DNA of 64,000 nt from Pristionchus mayeri (Eukaryota; Nematoda; Chromadorea; Rhabditida; Neodiplogasteridae): assembly GCA_036245805.1 (NCBI GenBank), contig BTRK01000002.1:2170001-2234000 (forward strand), written 5' to 3'. Below the pieces are notes generated by a model, which ran no database searches, was not told the DNA's origin, and saw nothing but the letters and a program-made list of their open reading frames with translations. This document shows, in pieces, positions 11,152-20,906 of this stretch; position 1 is the stretch's first letter, and each line of letters opens with the position of its first letter. The translations under genes were made by a program, and so were the position numbers.

Positions 11152-11898
11152 CAGCCATCTCAGGATTGAAGCATTCAGAGAAGAGAGGTGCGTGGTAGAA
11201 TCCCACCAGTTCGTAATCGATGTTCATGTTTCTACAAAGACGACAGTCATAAAAAAAATATTTGCGACGATGTGATAGGCTGCGTTTTTATGCCGACCGC
11301 AGGATTCAGGAAATGTATTGAGGCGGTGCGCAGTAATGAGATATATGTTAGGATACTTTACAATAATTTAATCCTAGATTTTGGATTTTTTAGAAAAATG
11401 TTTGACCCAAGGAACTTGATCTGACCCAATGAACCAGGTTACGGTAGTTACTTGGGTACTGTAAAGTCGATTGGGTACGGTACTTTATTTTTTTGAAAAT
11501 AAAATCAGTTCGCGATAATAGCGGGTTACGGTAGTGATATACGGTATCTACTGGTACTGCATTATCTATTGGGTACGGTACTTAGTCTTGACCTAACGTC
11601 ATGGTCACTTATGGTCAGGAGTAAACGAACTTGAGCAACCAGATCTCACCTGAACTTCCTGAGCATGTCGATCATCCCCGCCTGCTTCATCTCTTCATAT
11701 TGCTGACTAGCCTGATTCCCACCTTCCTCAGAATCGAGCATCGTCTCGGCACGAGCGGTCTAAAACAAATACGTGCGAAAATCTAGCAATTACATACCAG
11801 AAAAAGAACTGAGAATGATATATCAAAGCACCCACGGGAAAGCAGTTGACAATCCCGAGACGGCCATCCTCGACACCGACGACAGCAGTGAGTAGTCC
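11152..11898 (-). pseudogene. eIF3h (MPN-domain translation initiation factor) exon block
   Basis: Three phase-compatible exons: 11898-11836 (GLLTAVVGVEDGRLGIVNCF), 11759-11650 (TARAETMLDSEEGGNQASQQ, then YEEMKQAGMIDMLRKF) and 11231-11152 (NMNIDYELVGFYHAPLFSEC, then FNPEMAESPR). Together they match the MPN domain of translation initiation factor eIF3 subunit h, including the NCFP motif and the NxDxxxVGFY motif. No exon for the start or for the C-terminal half is present. The block sits between two PITP exon copies, so it looks like a transposed or duplicated fragment of the real gene rather than a working locus. Confidence 0.65.
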
Positions 11899-12000
11899 CT
11901 GGCCTCACCAGCAACCTTGAATGAGGCGTGATCGTAAATCAATATTCGAAAACGCCACGTGTCCTTCGCAAAGTGATTGCTCGTGATTGCTCTCACTTAC

Positions 12001-12651
12001 ATGTTTCATCGAAACCTCATAAATGAACCGTCCGAAACGCGAAACTCGCGGTAGAACTTGGAGAACAGCCGGGGGTACTGCTTGTGGGAGACGCTCTCGA
12101 CCATCTGCTGGAAGCCGAACCATTTGAAGTGCACGGACACCAGCTTGTACGCGCACATCACCTGACATGGGATATTTAAATATTTAAATTATAAACAATC
12201 TTCATGAGAATTACAAATTGGCCTGACAACTTTTAGAATTCATAAGGGACCATCACAATTAAAAATGCAGTTTCACTAGGCCAATCTTAGCTTCAAAAGC
12301 AGATCTAATGTGTATAGCTTCGACAAACAGACCAGCTGCTTGCTAGTTATCTAGTTGCCCTCGACCGGATCGACGCCGGGCTTCTATTGCTGACACCAGT
12401 CTCATCAATAATAACGCTAGCTACTTTTCAGTTTCAAGGAAATGATATAGCGAATCCCGCTATTCAAAGTAAAGCCCACTTACCGGATCCGTGCCGTTCC
12501 TCCAGTCATTGACGAGCGGTCCTCTGCCCGTCTTCTTCGACTGGTACAGGGAGGGGGACGTCTCCGGCTCGACGTCGGCCGCTGCAAGGAACTCCTTGCC
12601 GATGTGAACGACCTCCCGCTTCGCCAGCTCCTCCTTAGAGAGGTTGTGCGC
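12001..12651 (-). pseudogene. Phosphatidylinositol transfer protein (PITP), partial
   Basis: Exon 12651-12484 encodes AHNLSKEELAKREVVHIG and ends with the PITP hallmark KKTGRGPLVNDWRN. Exon 12161-12001 encodes VMCAYKLVSVHFKWFGFQQM, then VESVSHKQYPRLFSKFYREF. Both match the central and C-terminal part of class I PITPs, which move phosphatidylinositol between membranes. The first join keeps phase. After KFYREFR the frame runs into a stop; a one-base shift would restore RFIYEVSMKH before a consensus GTAAGT donor. The N-terminal half and the C-terminus are missing. Judged a pseudogene or stranded fragment. Confidence 0.7.
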
Positions 12652-12884
12652 CTGTATTTTAAATAATTAAAAATTATTTTAAACACTGAGAAATAATGAC
12701 ACGTCAAACAAGTTGATCCTACGAGCAAATTTTCGAATTTAACAATTAAATATTAACTAGTAATCGATAATGCACACGCCATTCAGTATCACGTTTGTAA
12801 GGTTGTGGGAAACTACCCTCGTACATCGTGCTTATATAAAATAAAAGTCACAGTTGCAATAATCCTAATCTACATCATCTGTAC

Positions 12885-13000
12885 CTTGTCGGGGGCGGAC
12901 GGTAGAGGGCTGCAGCCATCAGCAGTACCAGCACGCCCACGCGCACGATCGTGCCTCAGGCGACGAGATGCGATTCCTTCTTCTGCTTCTCGCCAGCCAT
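12885..13000 (-). pseudogene. Exon fragment with membrane-anchor segment and in-frame stop
   Basis: After CAG an ATG opens MAGEKQKKESHLVA, then a TGA, then a hydrophobic stretch (GTIVRVGVLVLLMAAALY) and PPP before a GT donor. It lies just upstream of the PITP exons on the same strand but its frame does not join them in phase. Source gene not recognised. It belongs to the same collection of broken exons. Confidence 0.35.
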
Positions 13001-14090
13001 CTGAATCGATTACGGTAAGATGAGAGGGTGAGCAATCGATAAGTGATCCGATTAGAGACCAACCTCTCTTCGCAGCTCCTTCAGCGGTGTTCGCTGTTGC
13101 GCTTGGTGCGTGGAGGTGCGAGCAGTGGCAATTCTCGCTTTCTTGTTAGTGTGTGAGTGGTGTAGCTGTGGCTACTGGCGTCTCGCTAGGCGAGAAAGAG
13201 CTCTTCTCTGAAATGTAAAACAATTAGCGAAAGCGCTGGAATATGATACAAATATGTGATATCAATGTGGGATATGATAAAGTTCAATAGTATGCAAACA
13301 CGAGAAATTAATTCAATAATTCACAGACGCGCGCCGATGGAAGGGAATCACTTTAGAGTACGTACTCCCGAGGTCGGCGGGAGAGGGAGAGGTACGGGGG
13401 AAGGGGTAGATCAGTGTCTCCCGCGGGTTGATAGAAAGAAAGCGCATTTCTAGAGCGACAAGGCAGGAGAACGCCAGTGAAAATTAGCAAGCTTTTCGTT
13501 TCAATTTTAGTATAAACACGTATTCCAGGCCCAATTCAAAGCGTGATGAATAGTTAGGGTTGTTCTGCTCAAGTACATTGGACATAAAACACAAAAAAAC
13601 GAGGAAAACGTGAGAAAACGCCGACAGCGGAAGGGCGGAAGGGCAAAGCAACAACTTTTACAAAATGACCGCACATTACTCACAAACTACAGTACTACCC
13701 CACAATGTACAACACGAACAGTTTTTCAAATTTGTTATTTTCAAGCTGTATTTTCAATACGAAACTTATTTTTAATATTTTTTAAAGTTTATACATATGT
13801 TTTGAATCGAAGATGACTAGCGATATTCAAAATTATATAAATTTTTAAAAATAAAACTTTCTGACCACCGGATTCCTTTAAGGAAATGTAGCAAATGTCT
13901 CCTCGTTTCGCAAACTCTATCATTCTGTCTGACCAGCGATAGGGCTTTGATAATTTGTAATGGGTAGTGTAATTGCAATGTACACACTGAAATTATTGCA
14001 AATGCCGATAGTGTTTTCTCTTTGCATGTAATGTAACGTTTTAAAGATATTAATCACATTTTTATCACGAAACATGCATTCGAATCACAA
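13001..14090. other. Intergenic, no gene recognised
   Basis: Contains only short frames. The part near 13360-13400 is GA-rich. No inverted arms or RNA gene seen. Confidence 0.35.
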
Positions 14091-14096
14091 TCATTA

Positions 14097-14196
14097 TCAG
14101 AGGGCCAGAACGGCGATTGCGACAGAAGTTGCGAACGAGAAGAGGAGAGCCGGGGTCGGCACTGATATTGTTGTGGGATCTGGAGTTGCTTCTTTT
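14097..14196 (-). pseudogene. Duplicated GPI-tail and 3' end relic
   Basis: Reads EATPDPTTISVPTPALLFSF, then ATSVAIAVLAL and stop, nearly the same as the tail of the gene at 14306 (EATPDPTTSSDSTPTVLL...). The following bases (CTGATAATGATTGTGATTCG on the minus strand) are also duplicated. A tail-only copy without upstream exons. Confidence 0.6.
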
Positions 14197-14305
14197 TTTG
14201 CTTCTGTTGTGAATTCAGATAGTGTTGACTCTTTACTTATCATTTGTATGATTACATATGAATCACATTTTTATTATTTAGCAAGTATTCGAATCACATT
14301 CATTA

Positions 14306-14690
14306 TCAGACTGCCAGAACGGCCATTGCGACAACAGATACAAGCGAAAGCAGGACAGTCGGAGTCGAGTCCGAACTTGTTGTGGGATCAGGAGTGGCTT
14401 CCGTAGTGATGCTCGTGGCCGAATCCGTTTCAGTGGAGGTGGGAATAGTGGGAGTGGTTGTGGTGGAAGTTGAAGTGGAAGTTGAAGTTGAAGTGGAAGT
14501 AGAACTAGAACTAGAAGTAGAGGAAGTTGAAGGAGTGCTGCTGATAGTGGCGTTAGCCGATGTGGTGGAAAGTGTGGTAGGAGTGGATCCAGATGTGACG
14601 GTTGAATTATCGGATGCTGAAGCTGCAGGATCCGCATTTCCAATTGGCAATTCAGTTCCAGCGATGGTGCCGTTCGAAGAATCGCTTGTA
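14306..14690 (-). pseudogene. Mucin-like Ser/Thr-rich protein with GPI-type tail, no signal peptide visible
   Basis: An open frame with a long Ser/Thr stretch (alternating ST), then TPTVLLSLVSVVAMAVLAV and a TGA stop, the hydrophobic end expected of a GPI-attachment signal. Upstream bases (14690-14765) match the shared AACAATGG block of the genes at 5294-8631, but the signal-peptide exon that should lie between them is absent. Probably a family member that lost its first exon. The alternating AGT/ACT codons are low complexity and may slip. Confidence 0.5.
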
Positions 14691-15338
14691 GCTCGCTTGT
14701 AGCAATGGATTGTTCATGCATCTATTGTTGTAGGGAAATCCTTCTTCCACATTAATCATCGCTTCGAGATTCGTTGTTTTTGAAGAAAAAAATCATATAA
14801 CCTCAGTATCGACTTAATGTATTTCCGGTTCAATAATTCTCATAGAAAATACTTATACTTTATCGGAATGCTCTATTTTAGGGCAAATAGGACATTAAGC
14901 AGTTTTCTTGACGCGGGCCTAGGAGTGATAGATAGTACGACTTGTTCTAAATTCGGTGTTGTTTCAGTCGAAAGATTACATGGATGAGCGCTTACTCGGA
15001 AAAGTAGTTGACGGACCGATCCAGCAGATTTAATTGAGGATGTAAACAGCCAGCAGCCATGATATTCGTCGTTGGCTGTGTGTTGGTATTCACGGTCGAT
15101 TTTTTTTTTGATGTAGTGGTCACAAAAAGAAAAAAAACAATGAGCGGTCTATTCTCGGTCGCTGATCAATTCAATGTTCGCTGATCAATTCAAAGTTCTT
15201 ACATCAAGTGTATCAAACTATTCAACATTTTTTTGATTAACACATTCGTATTTTATCATACAGCAGAGACAGTGTTACTTTCAGTTATTACGTTGACTAT
15301 ATACTACAACATACACACACATTATTTATAGTTACTTT

Positions 15339-16801
15339 TCAAGAAAGCAAGGTCACACATGTGCCTTCTGCGATTTTATAAACGGCAGGTCCGAATTGCG
15401 GACGGTTGTGCTGAACCATCCACCATCTATCGACGCCAGCGATGTAGCTATTGCTGACAGTAATGTTCTCAATCGACGAAAATTCGTCCAGAAACCTGAA
15501 AGAAAATTTCACTTTATTTTAATGACAAGTGAAACTTGCTGGAAATGAGCACTTGGACAGTAATTGACAACGCCGAATTTCTGAACTGCACCCATGTTCT
15601 TCACGTTTCCAGTCACTTCCATTGCCGGCATAACTCCTCCGCATTTGATCGGGTCTGCACGAGATTTTAAAATTATAAAAGACATATATATATATATATA
15701 TATATATTGTCACTAACTAGCGAATTGAGCTGGATTAATGGTATAGCATCGAACAGATCTGATGTAGTGGAATGTAGTGATTCCTCAAAGGGTACGTGTT
15801 GCGGTTTTTATGAGTTCTGAATACGTGTAATTGTATCTATATTTTCGCACACTCTCGACCTAGAGGTCGCTAGAATCAGAATGACGAGACGATTTTCGGA
15901 GCTGTAAGATCTTGCATCAAAGTGCAAACCAACGTGTGGCAATCGGTCTTCTGTATTTTTTGAACATCCACGACCCGAGCTGTCCGTCCCAGACGAAGTA
16001 GTTCCATCCGTTGCCCTCCACGCTGTGCGAATTGTCGGGAAGAAATGTGCTAAACCGATTATTGTCAATGAAAGCACCGACTGCACGTTTTCCTCCTAAC
16101 AAAGTTCGAACTACTAGAAATATGGCTAAATAAAACGCAAATACATTACTTGAACTATACTACGATATTGCTCTTTGTAATCAGGAAAGTAAGATTTTCT
16201 TACTCCGCAATAGATCCAATGGTGCAATAGTATTCCGCATCCGCCGATTTTCCAACGTTGTAATTTATTGTTGCTGAAGACAAGGCTGGATTCATCACGT
16301 ATCCTTCATCCCTAGCTGGTTCCGTGAATAGCTCTGAAATCATGATTTCATTTTCCTTGAAACCACTCGGTTCTTAAGTTGAGGAATTCGTTCTATGTAA
16401 GTTCGACAGAGCAATACGAACTATCAATTTACATACCGGTGCAGCTCTCATTTGCCAGTGTCTTCACCCATTCATAATAGGGCTTAATGCAGGCTGTGTT
16501 ATCAACGTAAGTCTTGCCGAGCAGAAAACACTCGAAATCAGGAAACGTGTAGGACAGGCACTGAGAGTGGGTTTAGTTGAGAAAATATTGTTAACATACA
16601 TCTTCCATCTCCACGCACATGATCTTGCAGTGGTATTCATCAACTGCTGCTGGACGACCAACTTTTTGCCTTTTCAGATTTGAAGACTGATTGCGAAAGC
16701 ATATCGCATTTACCTGTAAACGTATAATTTCGTTGAATAATGGACTAGATACTGGCCTCATCGAGCCATACGGCGAAGAGAAGAAGGAATGTAGTCCACA
16801 T
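15339..16801 (-). CDS. Secreted PAN/apple-like cysteine-rich protein
   Basis: Modelled exons: 16801-16772 (MWTTFLLLFA, signal peptide), 16713-16600 (VNAICFRNQSSNLK... EYHCKIMCVEMED), 16560-16437 (CLSYTFPDFECFLLGKTYV...), 16333-16204 (LFTEPARDEGYVM... EYYCTIGSIAE), a region near 16120-15900 (VGAFIDNNRFSTFLPDN... WNYFVWDGQLGSWMF), 15758-15718 (SVRCYTINPAQFA), 15654-15513 (PIKCGGVMPAMEV...) and 15495-15339 (FLDEFSSIENITVSNSYIAG... stop). The CxxxC...CLSYTF...FECFL pattern fits PAN-type modules, which mediate protein or carbohydrate contacts. Phases agree throughout except around the 16120-15900 exon, where no acceptor restores the best frame; a missed small exon or a frameshift is possible. Confidence 0.6.
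15684..15708. repeat. (TA)n microsatellite in an intron
   Basis: About twelve TA units inside an intron of the PAN-like gene, between the exons at 15758 and 15654. Confidence 0.9.
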
Positions 16802-16890
16802 CTGTTGTATGCGGAACGGCAGAGTCGGATAAAGGCAGTGGACTGTTTCCTAAGAAGGAGGGCAGGATGGAGAGGGGCCTAATCCACGTC

Positions 16891-17000
16891 GCTTAAGAGG
16901 AGCAATCGTCTGACTCTCTTCAGTTCGCACGCTCTCTCGTCGCTCTGACCGGCGAGAGAGCGTGCAAACTGAAGAGAGTCGGACGATTTCTCCTAAAGAG
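16891..17000. repeat. Perfect-looking hairpin element
   Basis: Left arm contains TCTGACTCTCTTCAGTT and GCACGCTCTCTCG. The right arm is its reverse complement (CGAGAGAGCGTGC, AACTGAAGAGAGTC), with a spacer of about 11 bases. Arms are about 48 bp. No coding capacity. A small foldback or the two fused ends of a MITE. Confidence 0.75.
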
Positions 17001-17301
17001 GGTCTTTCTGCCTGACATTGACGGATATACGATTCCATTGCCATGGACACGGAGAGACATAAGGGATGCTTTGGATGGGATGAGGGAAGGAAAGGAAGGA
17101 ATGCGTGCATATGCCCCCCGTGACACCGTTTGGAACAAACGATAATTATGTGAGAAGAGCGTACCTGTCATCTCATCACCTTCATTTAGGATTAAATACA
17201 ATATTGACAATATAAATCAATGTTTTATACGAAATATTATTGCACTTGTGTGGTAATTAATCCAACGCGATGATTCATTATGTGATGCTATGATCGGGAA
17301 G

Positions 17302-18103
17302 TCACTGGCGCTGAAAATTTAACAAAACATATAATTATAATTAAATCTTTCTACCATTTGGATGTCGCCAAATCCAATTCCGTGTCCGTATATCATGTGC
17401 TCCAGCACGCTCTCTTCATCGCTAGTGAATCCACACTCCCAACAGATATGATACCTAAACTGGCGACATTTGAGTAAACAAAAGCTTAATATACGAAACA
17501 AAGCCGCCGTCTCATCATTCTTTATTTATACACTAAACATCCCTAGATAGTGTATGAAATGAACATGCGGTGAGTGTAAATCAAATATTTTCGATAACTA
17601 ATTTCGTACGCGCAGCGGTAGCATCGCACTTTCTTGCATCCAGCAATCTTGAATACTCGAACCCAGCATATTTGACATACACGATCTGGTTCCTGAAATA
17701 GTACTAGATAGAGTTCGAAAAAACGACATATTGAGTAATTTCTCTCTGTTTATTTCTGAATTCACCCGGTTGCACGTGTGTATACAATGACGAGATATAA
17801 GTGAACAGAATTAAAAACAATATCCGCCGAAGGACAACTAGCTGTCCATCATCCCGGGCCGTTAAAACGGTAGCGACTTCGTTCGAGAAAAGTCCCTATA
17901 CCTTTGGACGAAATAACTCGCTTGACTGGTTGCGCCTTTGCCTTATACCTTTTTTACCCTTGACCAGTGAACACAATATGCAGTACCTCCGGGGTCTCAG
18001 CGGCTTCTCCATGTCCTCTTGCCATCTTGAAGAAGAAGTAGAGGGCAGATACGGCGAGAGCTGCCGCCGTAAGCGGAAACGTTATAGAAGGTGGAAGGAC
18101 CAT
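17302..18103 (-). CDS. Small membrane-anchored zinc-finger protein
   Basis: Four phase-compatible exons: 18103-17987 (MVLPPSITFPLTAAALAVSA, then LYFFFKMARGHGEAAETPE), 17692-17610 (EPDRVCQICWVRVFKIAGCK, KVRCYRCA), 17454-17355 (YHICWECGFTSDEESVLEHM, IYGHG) and 17310-17302 (RQ, stop). This gives about 102 residues: an N-terminal membrane span, a CxxC...C...CxxC cluster and a C2H2 finger (CWECGFTSDEESVLEHMIYGH). The combination of a membrane span with zinc fingers is not one I can match to a known family. The first join (294-nt intron) is the least certain. Confidence 0.5.
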
Positions 18104-19195
18104 GAATGAAGCGAATCTGAAGAAATGAGGAGTGGATTCGAAAGACAGACAACGAAGGACATGGCACTGTGAGTGAACGTACAGACAAATTCGCAAAGCG
18201 CAGCGTGTGTCCATGATTTAAATGAAATTCAGAAAAAAAACCCGATGAAATGCATGAATCACAAAATCATAGTGAATTCAAAAGCCGATAACTAAATAAT
18301 TCGTATCGTGCGTGAACTTGCAAAACATCAGAAAAGAGCTGCCGGGCTATAGGGAAAGTATACTCTGACAGATTCCCTCTCCTTTTCTCGTTGCTAGGAG
18401 CACCCTCAATGCTATCGACTCGTTCCCACCCTCACTCTGTCCCCTTTCCCTTACCGTTGCGCAATCTCGGAACTCTAACGAAATAAAAATGTAGCGCTAG
18501 AAAAAAATGATCACGTGTAATCGAATCCAGGCCATGAGTAATGACCACATGGGCGAGTGGAACGATAAAGTTCCCTTATCAGACATAGACCTCAATTCGT
18601 TTTCACTCTGCTCGCACAAGCCAATACACACTCTGAGTGTAAACTACCCCTTCTTTGATTTCCCATGATTTCGAATTAGAATTAGAATTAGAAGGGACCT
18701 GGCAGAGATTGGACATTTGAACTTATTGTGTAGAACTCGTTATTTCAAAATTGATATTATAATACAAAAAAAATAGAAAAATTTCTGTTCGCGTAATTTA
18801 AAAAATAAAATGGCTATGCGAAAATATTGGTGGGAATTTAGGGTGAGTACGGTAACGGGTGCTTTGTTTCCCATGATTCACTATTTACCGGTTGTGTCCT
18901 GAGTTGACGGCTCCTAGTTGCCACAACTCCAACTTGAAGATTTCCCTATTTTGCGTTTTTAATTTGATCATCCGCTGTTTCCAACATGCTGAATATGTGC
19001 TTTAGTGTCGCTACAAGCCAAATTCGTGAAATTTATGCTTGGGCGACATACGGAGCGCGAGTTACGCGTGTTTCGGCTCGCGTAACTTGTGCCTTGCGCT
19101 CTGTCCTCCACCCATGCGGTTCGGCGCGCGTAATTCGCTCTATATTTTTAATATTTGTCGTATAAAAACGATTGCGTTCGATTCTAAATCGATTT
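18104..19195. other. Intergenic, no gene recognised
   Basis: AT-rich with scattered short frames. It probably holds the promoter of the plus-strand CDV3 gene near its right end. No repeats detected beyond short GAATTAGAATTA runs near 18675. Confidence 0.35.
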
Positions 19196-19213
19196 ACACA
19201 GGCCGTCACGACG

Positions 19214-19351
19214 ATGGACTCGATTAGAAGAGGAGAAGAACGACGAGGGAGCCGCATCCTTACCATGCTAAATGGCCTCAACGGAACGTCAGCAGTCGTT
19301 TCTCCCGTCACCTTCTCGCCCAAGAGGCTTTCCACCACTCTGACCATCTCT
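19214..19351 (+). other. Probable 5' leader exon of the CDV3 gene, with short upstream ORF
   Basis: An ATG at 19214 opens 46 codons (MDSIRRGEERRGSRILTMLN...) up to a consensus donor (CTCT|GTGAGT). The next acceptor (TTTCAG at 19517) joins to AAT TCG TAA, so the frame ends after two more codons, 83 bases before the CDV3 start at 19601. This reads as a spliced 5' untranslated exon carrying an upstream ORF rather than a separate protein gene. An overlapping minus-strand frame exists but has no domain. Confidence 0.4.
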
Positions 19352-19600
19352 GTGAGTAACGCCTTCATTTCGTAATCAGTTCTGCCTGTTCAAATTGATC
19401 GATTTACATAGTGCGACGTGTTTTTTTGCTAAAAAAATAGGCGCAGTTTATGTTTGTTTATGTGCGTTTTATGATACGATCCTGTTGTACTTGTTAGAAA
19501 TTACGTTTTTGTTTCAGAATTCGTAATCCCGGAGTGGAACCCCATCAAACTGCGTGGAACTTCGACATTTTCGTCGACTTGAAGCAGCAAACAAATCAAA

Positions 19601-20864
19601 ATGGCCGATCTTGATTCGTTCTTTGCTAAGAAGAAGGACAACAAGAAGAAGGTTAGTTGTATTTATGTTACATATCCCATTATTTAGAAAGTGGTTAATA
19701 TTATCTCTTTATTTAATTGTTTTATTAAAGTGATCTTTGCATTTGCAGTCCGTCGTAAAGGTCGATGATGTCGGAAGTCTCCTTGAGCGCAAGGCGAAGA
19801 AGCAGGTTTGTGTAGTTTCGATTGCATTTATATTGTGATTTTAGTGTGAACAATCAACTTGTTGAATAGGAACCATCGTAATAGCTAATTTACCTTATTA
19901 GATTATTCCTATACACAATTAACTCACTTGTCGATTACGACATTTCCCATTACTGTAAGTCCTCCCTCTCAAACTGCTGTATTACGTGTCAATACGCTTC
20001 GGCCTCGCTCTCTCTCCCTCTCTTTCCCGCGCACTCTCTTTCTCTGCACTCTCTTCCCAAGTGCGCTCTCTCGCCCCACTCTTCCCTCACTCCATCCATT
20101 CATTCTATCCTTTAGCTCGTTCACCGGCTAGCGGTCCGGTCTCTCCTCTTGTCTATTTTCTGATATTTATTTTGTGGTGACAAACTCTGCGTTTACGCAT
20201 GTCCTCTCCCATCTACAAGGGACAAGGACACAACACAACTGATACTTGTATTTCATCACAATTAATCAACTTGTTCAGGAAGAGAGAGAACGTGAAGAAG
20301 CCGAGGATCTCAAGAACGGAGATGACGACGGATCGCAGGAGGAGAGCGAGTGGCTCGATTATGAGGCCAACACCAACAACAGGTTTGCAATGCGTTGTAG
20401 TAGCTTTTCTTACCTACTGAGTGGCGTCAGCGCGGAGTGCGCATCAGAGCCACAAGTTGGTTTCAATTATTAACATTTCAATGGTTTATGCTTGTCTTTG
20501 CAGAGTCGACGGACTGCGCATTAAGGACATGGGTCTCGAAGACACCGAGGAAGAGACCCCCGAAGCTGTCGAGGAAGAGAAGGATGTCGTGAAGGGGGTC
20601 ACGAAGACCTGGAGAACCATCCAGGCGAGTCAACTCAATTCGTTATTTTTTATACATTGTTCATCTGATTGATTCAATAGGCGTACTTAAGATTCACTTA
20701 AATTAAATTAAATTCGAACGTTTCAGAAGAGCGAGACTGCTCCGGAGCTGATCCCGACCGCGTCCGAGTTTGCAGCCAACAAGCCCTCGCGCTACGTCGC
20801 TCCCAGCATGCGTGACGCGAATGCCGGCGGGAAGATCGATCTCAGCAACCAGGTTAAACATTAA
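19601..20864 (+). CDS. CDV3 homologue
   Basis: Five exons: 19601-19651 (MADLDSFFAKKKDNKKK), 19749-19805 (SVVKVDDVGSLLERKAKKQ), 20279-20382 (acidic, ESEWLDYEANTNN), 20504-20624 (RVDGLRIKDMGLEDTEEE... TWRTIQ) and 20727-20864 (KSETAPELIP... SRYVAPSMRDA... stop). The MADLDSFFAKKDKKKK start, the LDYE segment and the C-terminal YVAPSMR motif are those of CDV3 (carnitine deficiency-associated protein 3), a small conserved cytosolic protein of unclear function. The intron after 20624 has a GC donor (CAG|GCGAGT). The stop TAA overlaps the AATAAA poly(A) signal at 20863. It is the only clearly intact housekeeping gene here. Confidence 0.85.
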
Positions 20865-20906
20865 TAAACCGGTTTTACCTCATGGTTGTGATTGTATGTT
20901 TTTTAT

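Noticed and set aside
16850..17210. Minus-strand frames over the hairpin at 16891
   Set aside because: Produced by the inverted arms; no domain or splice context.
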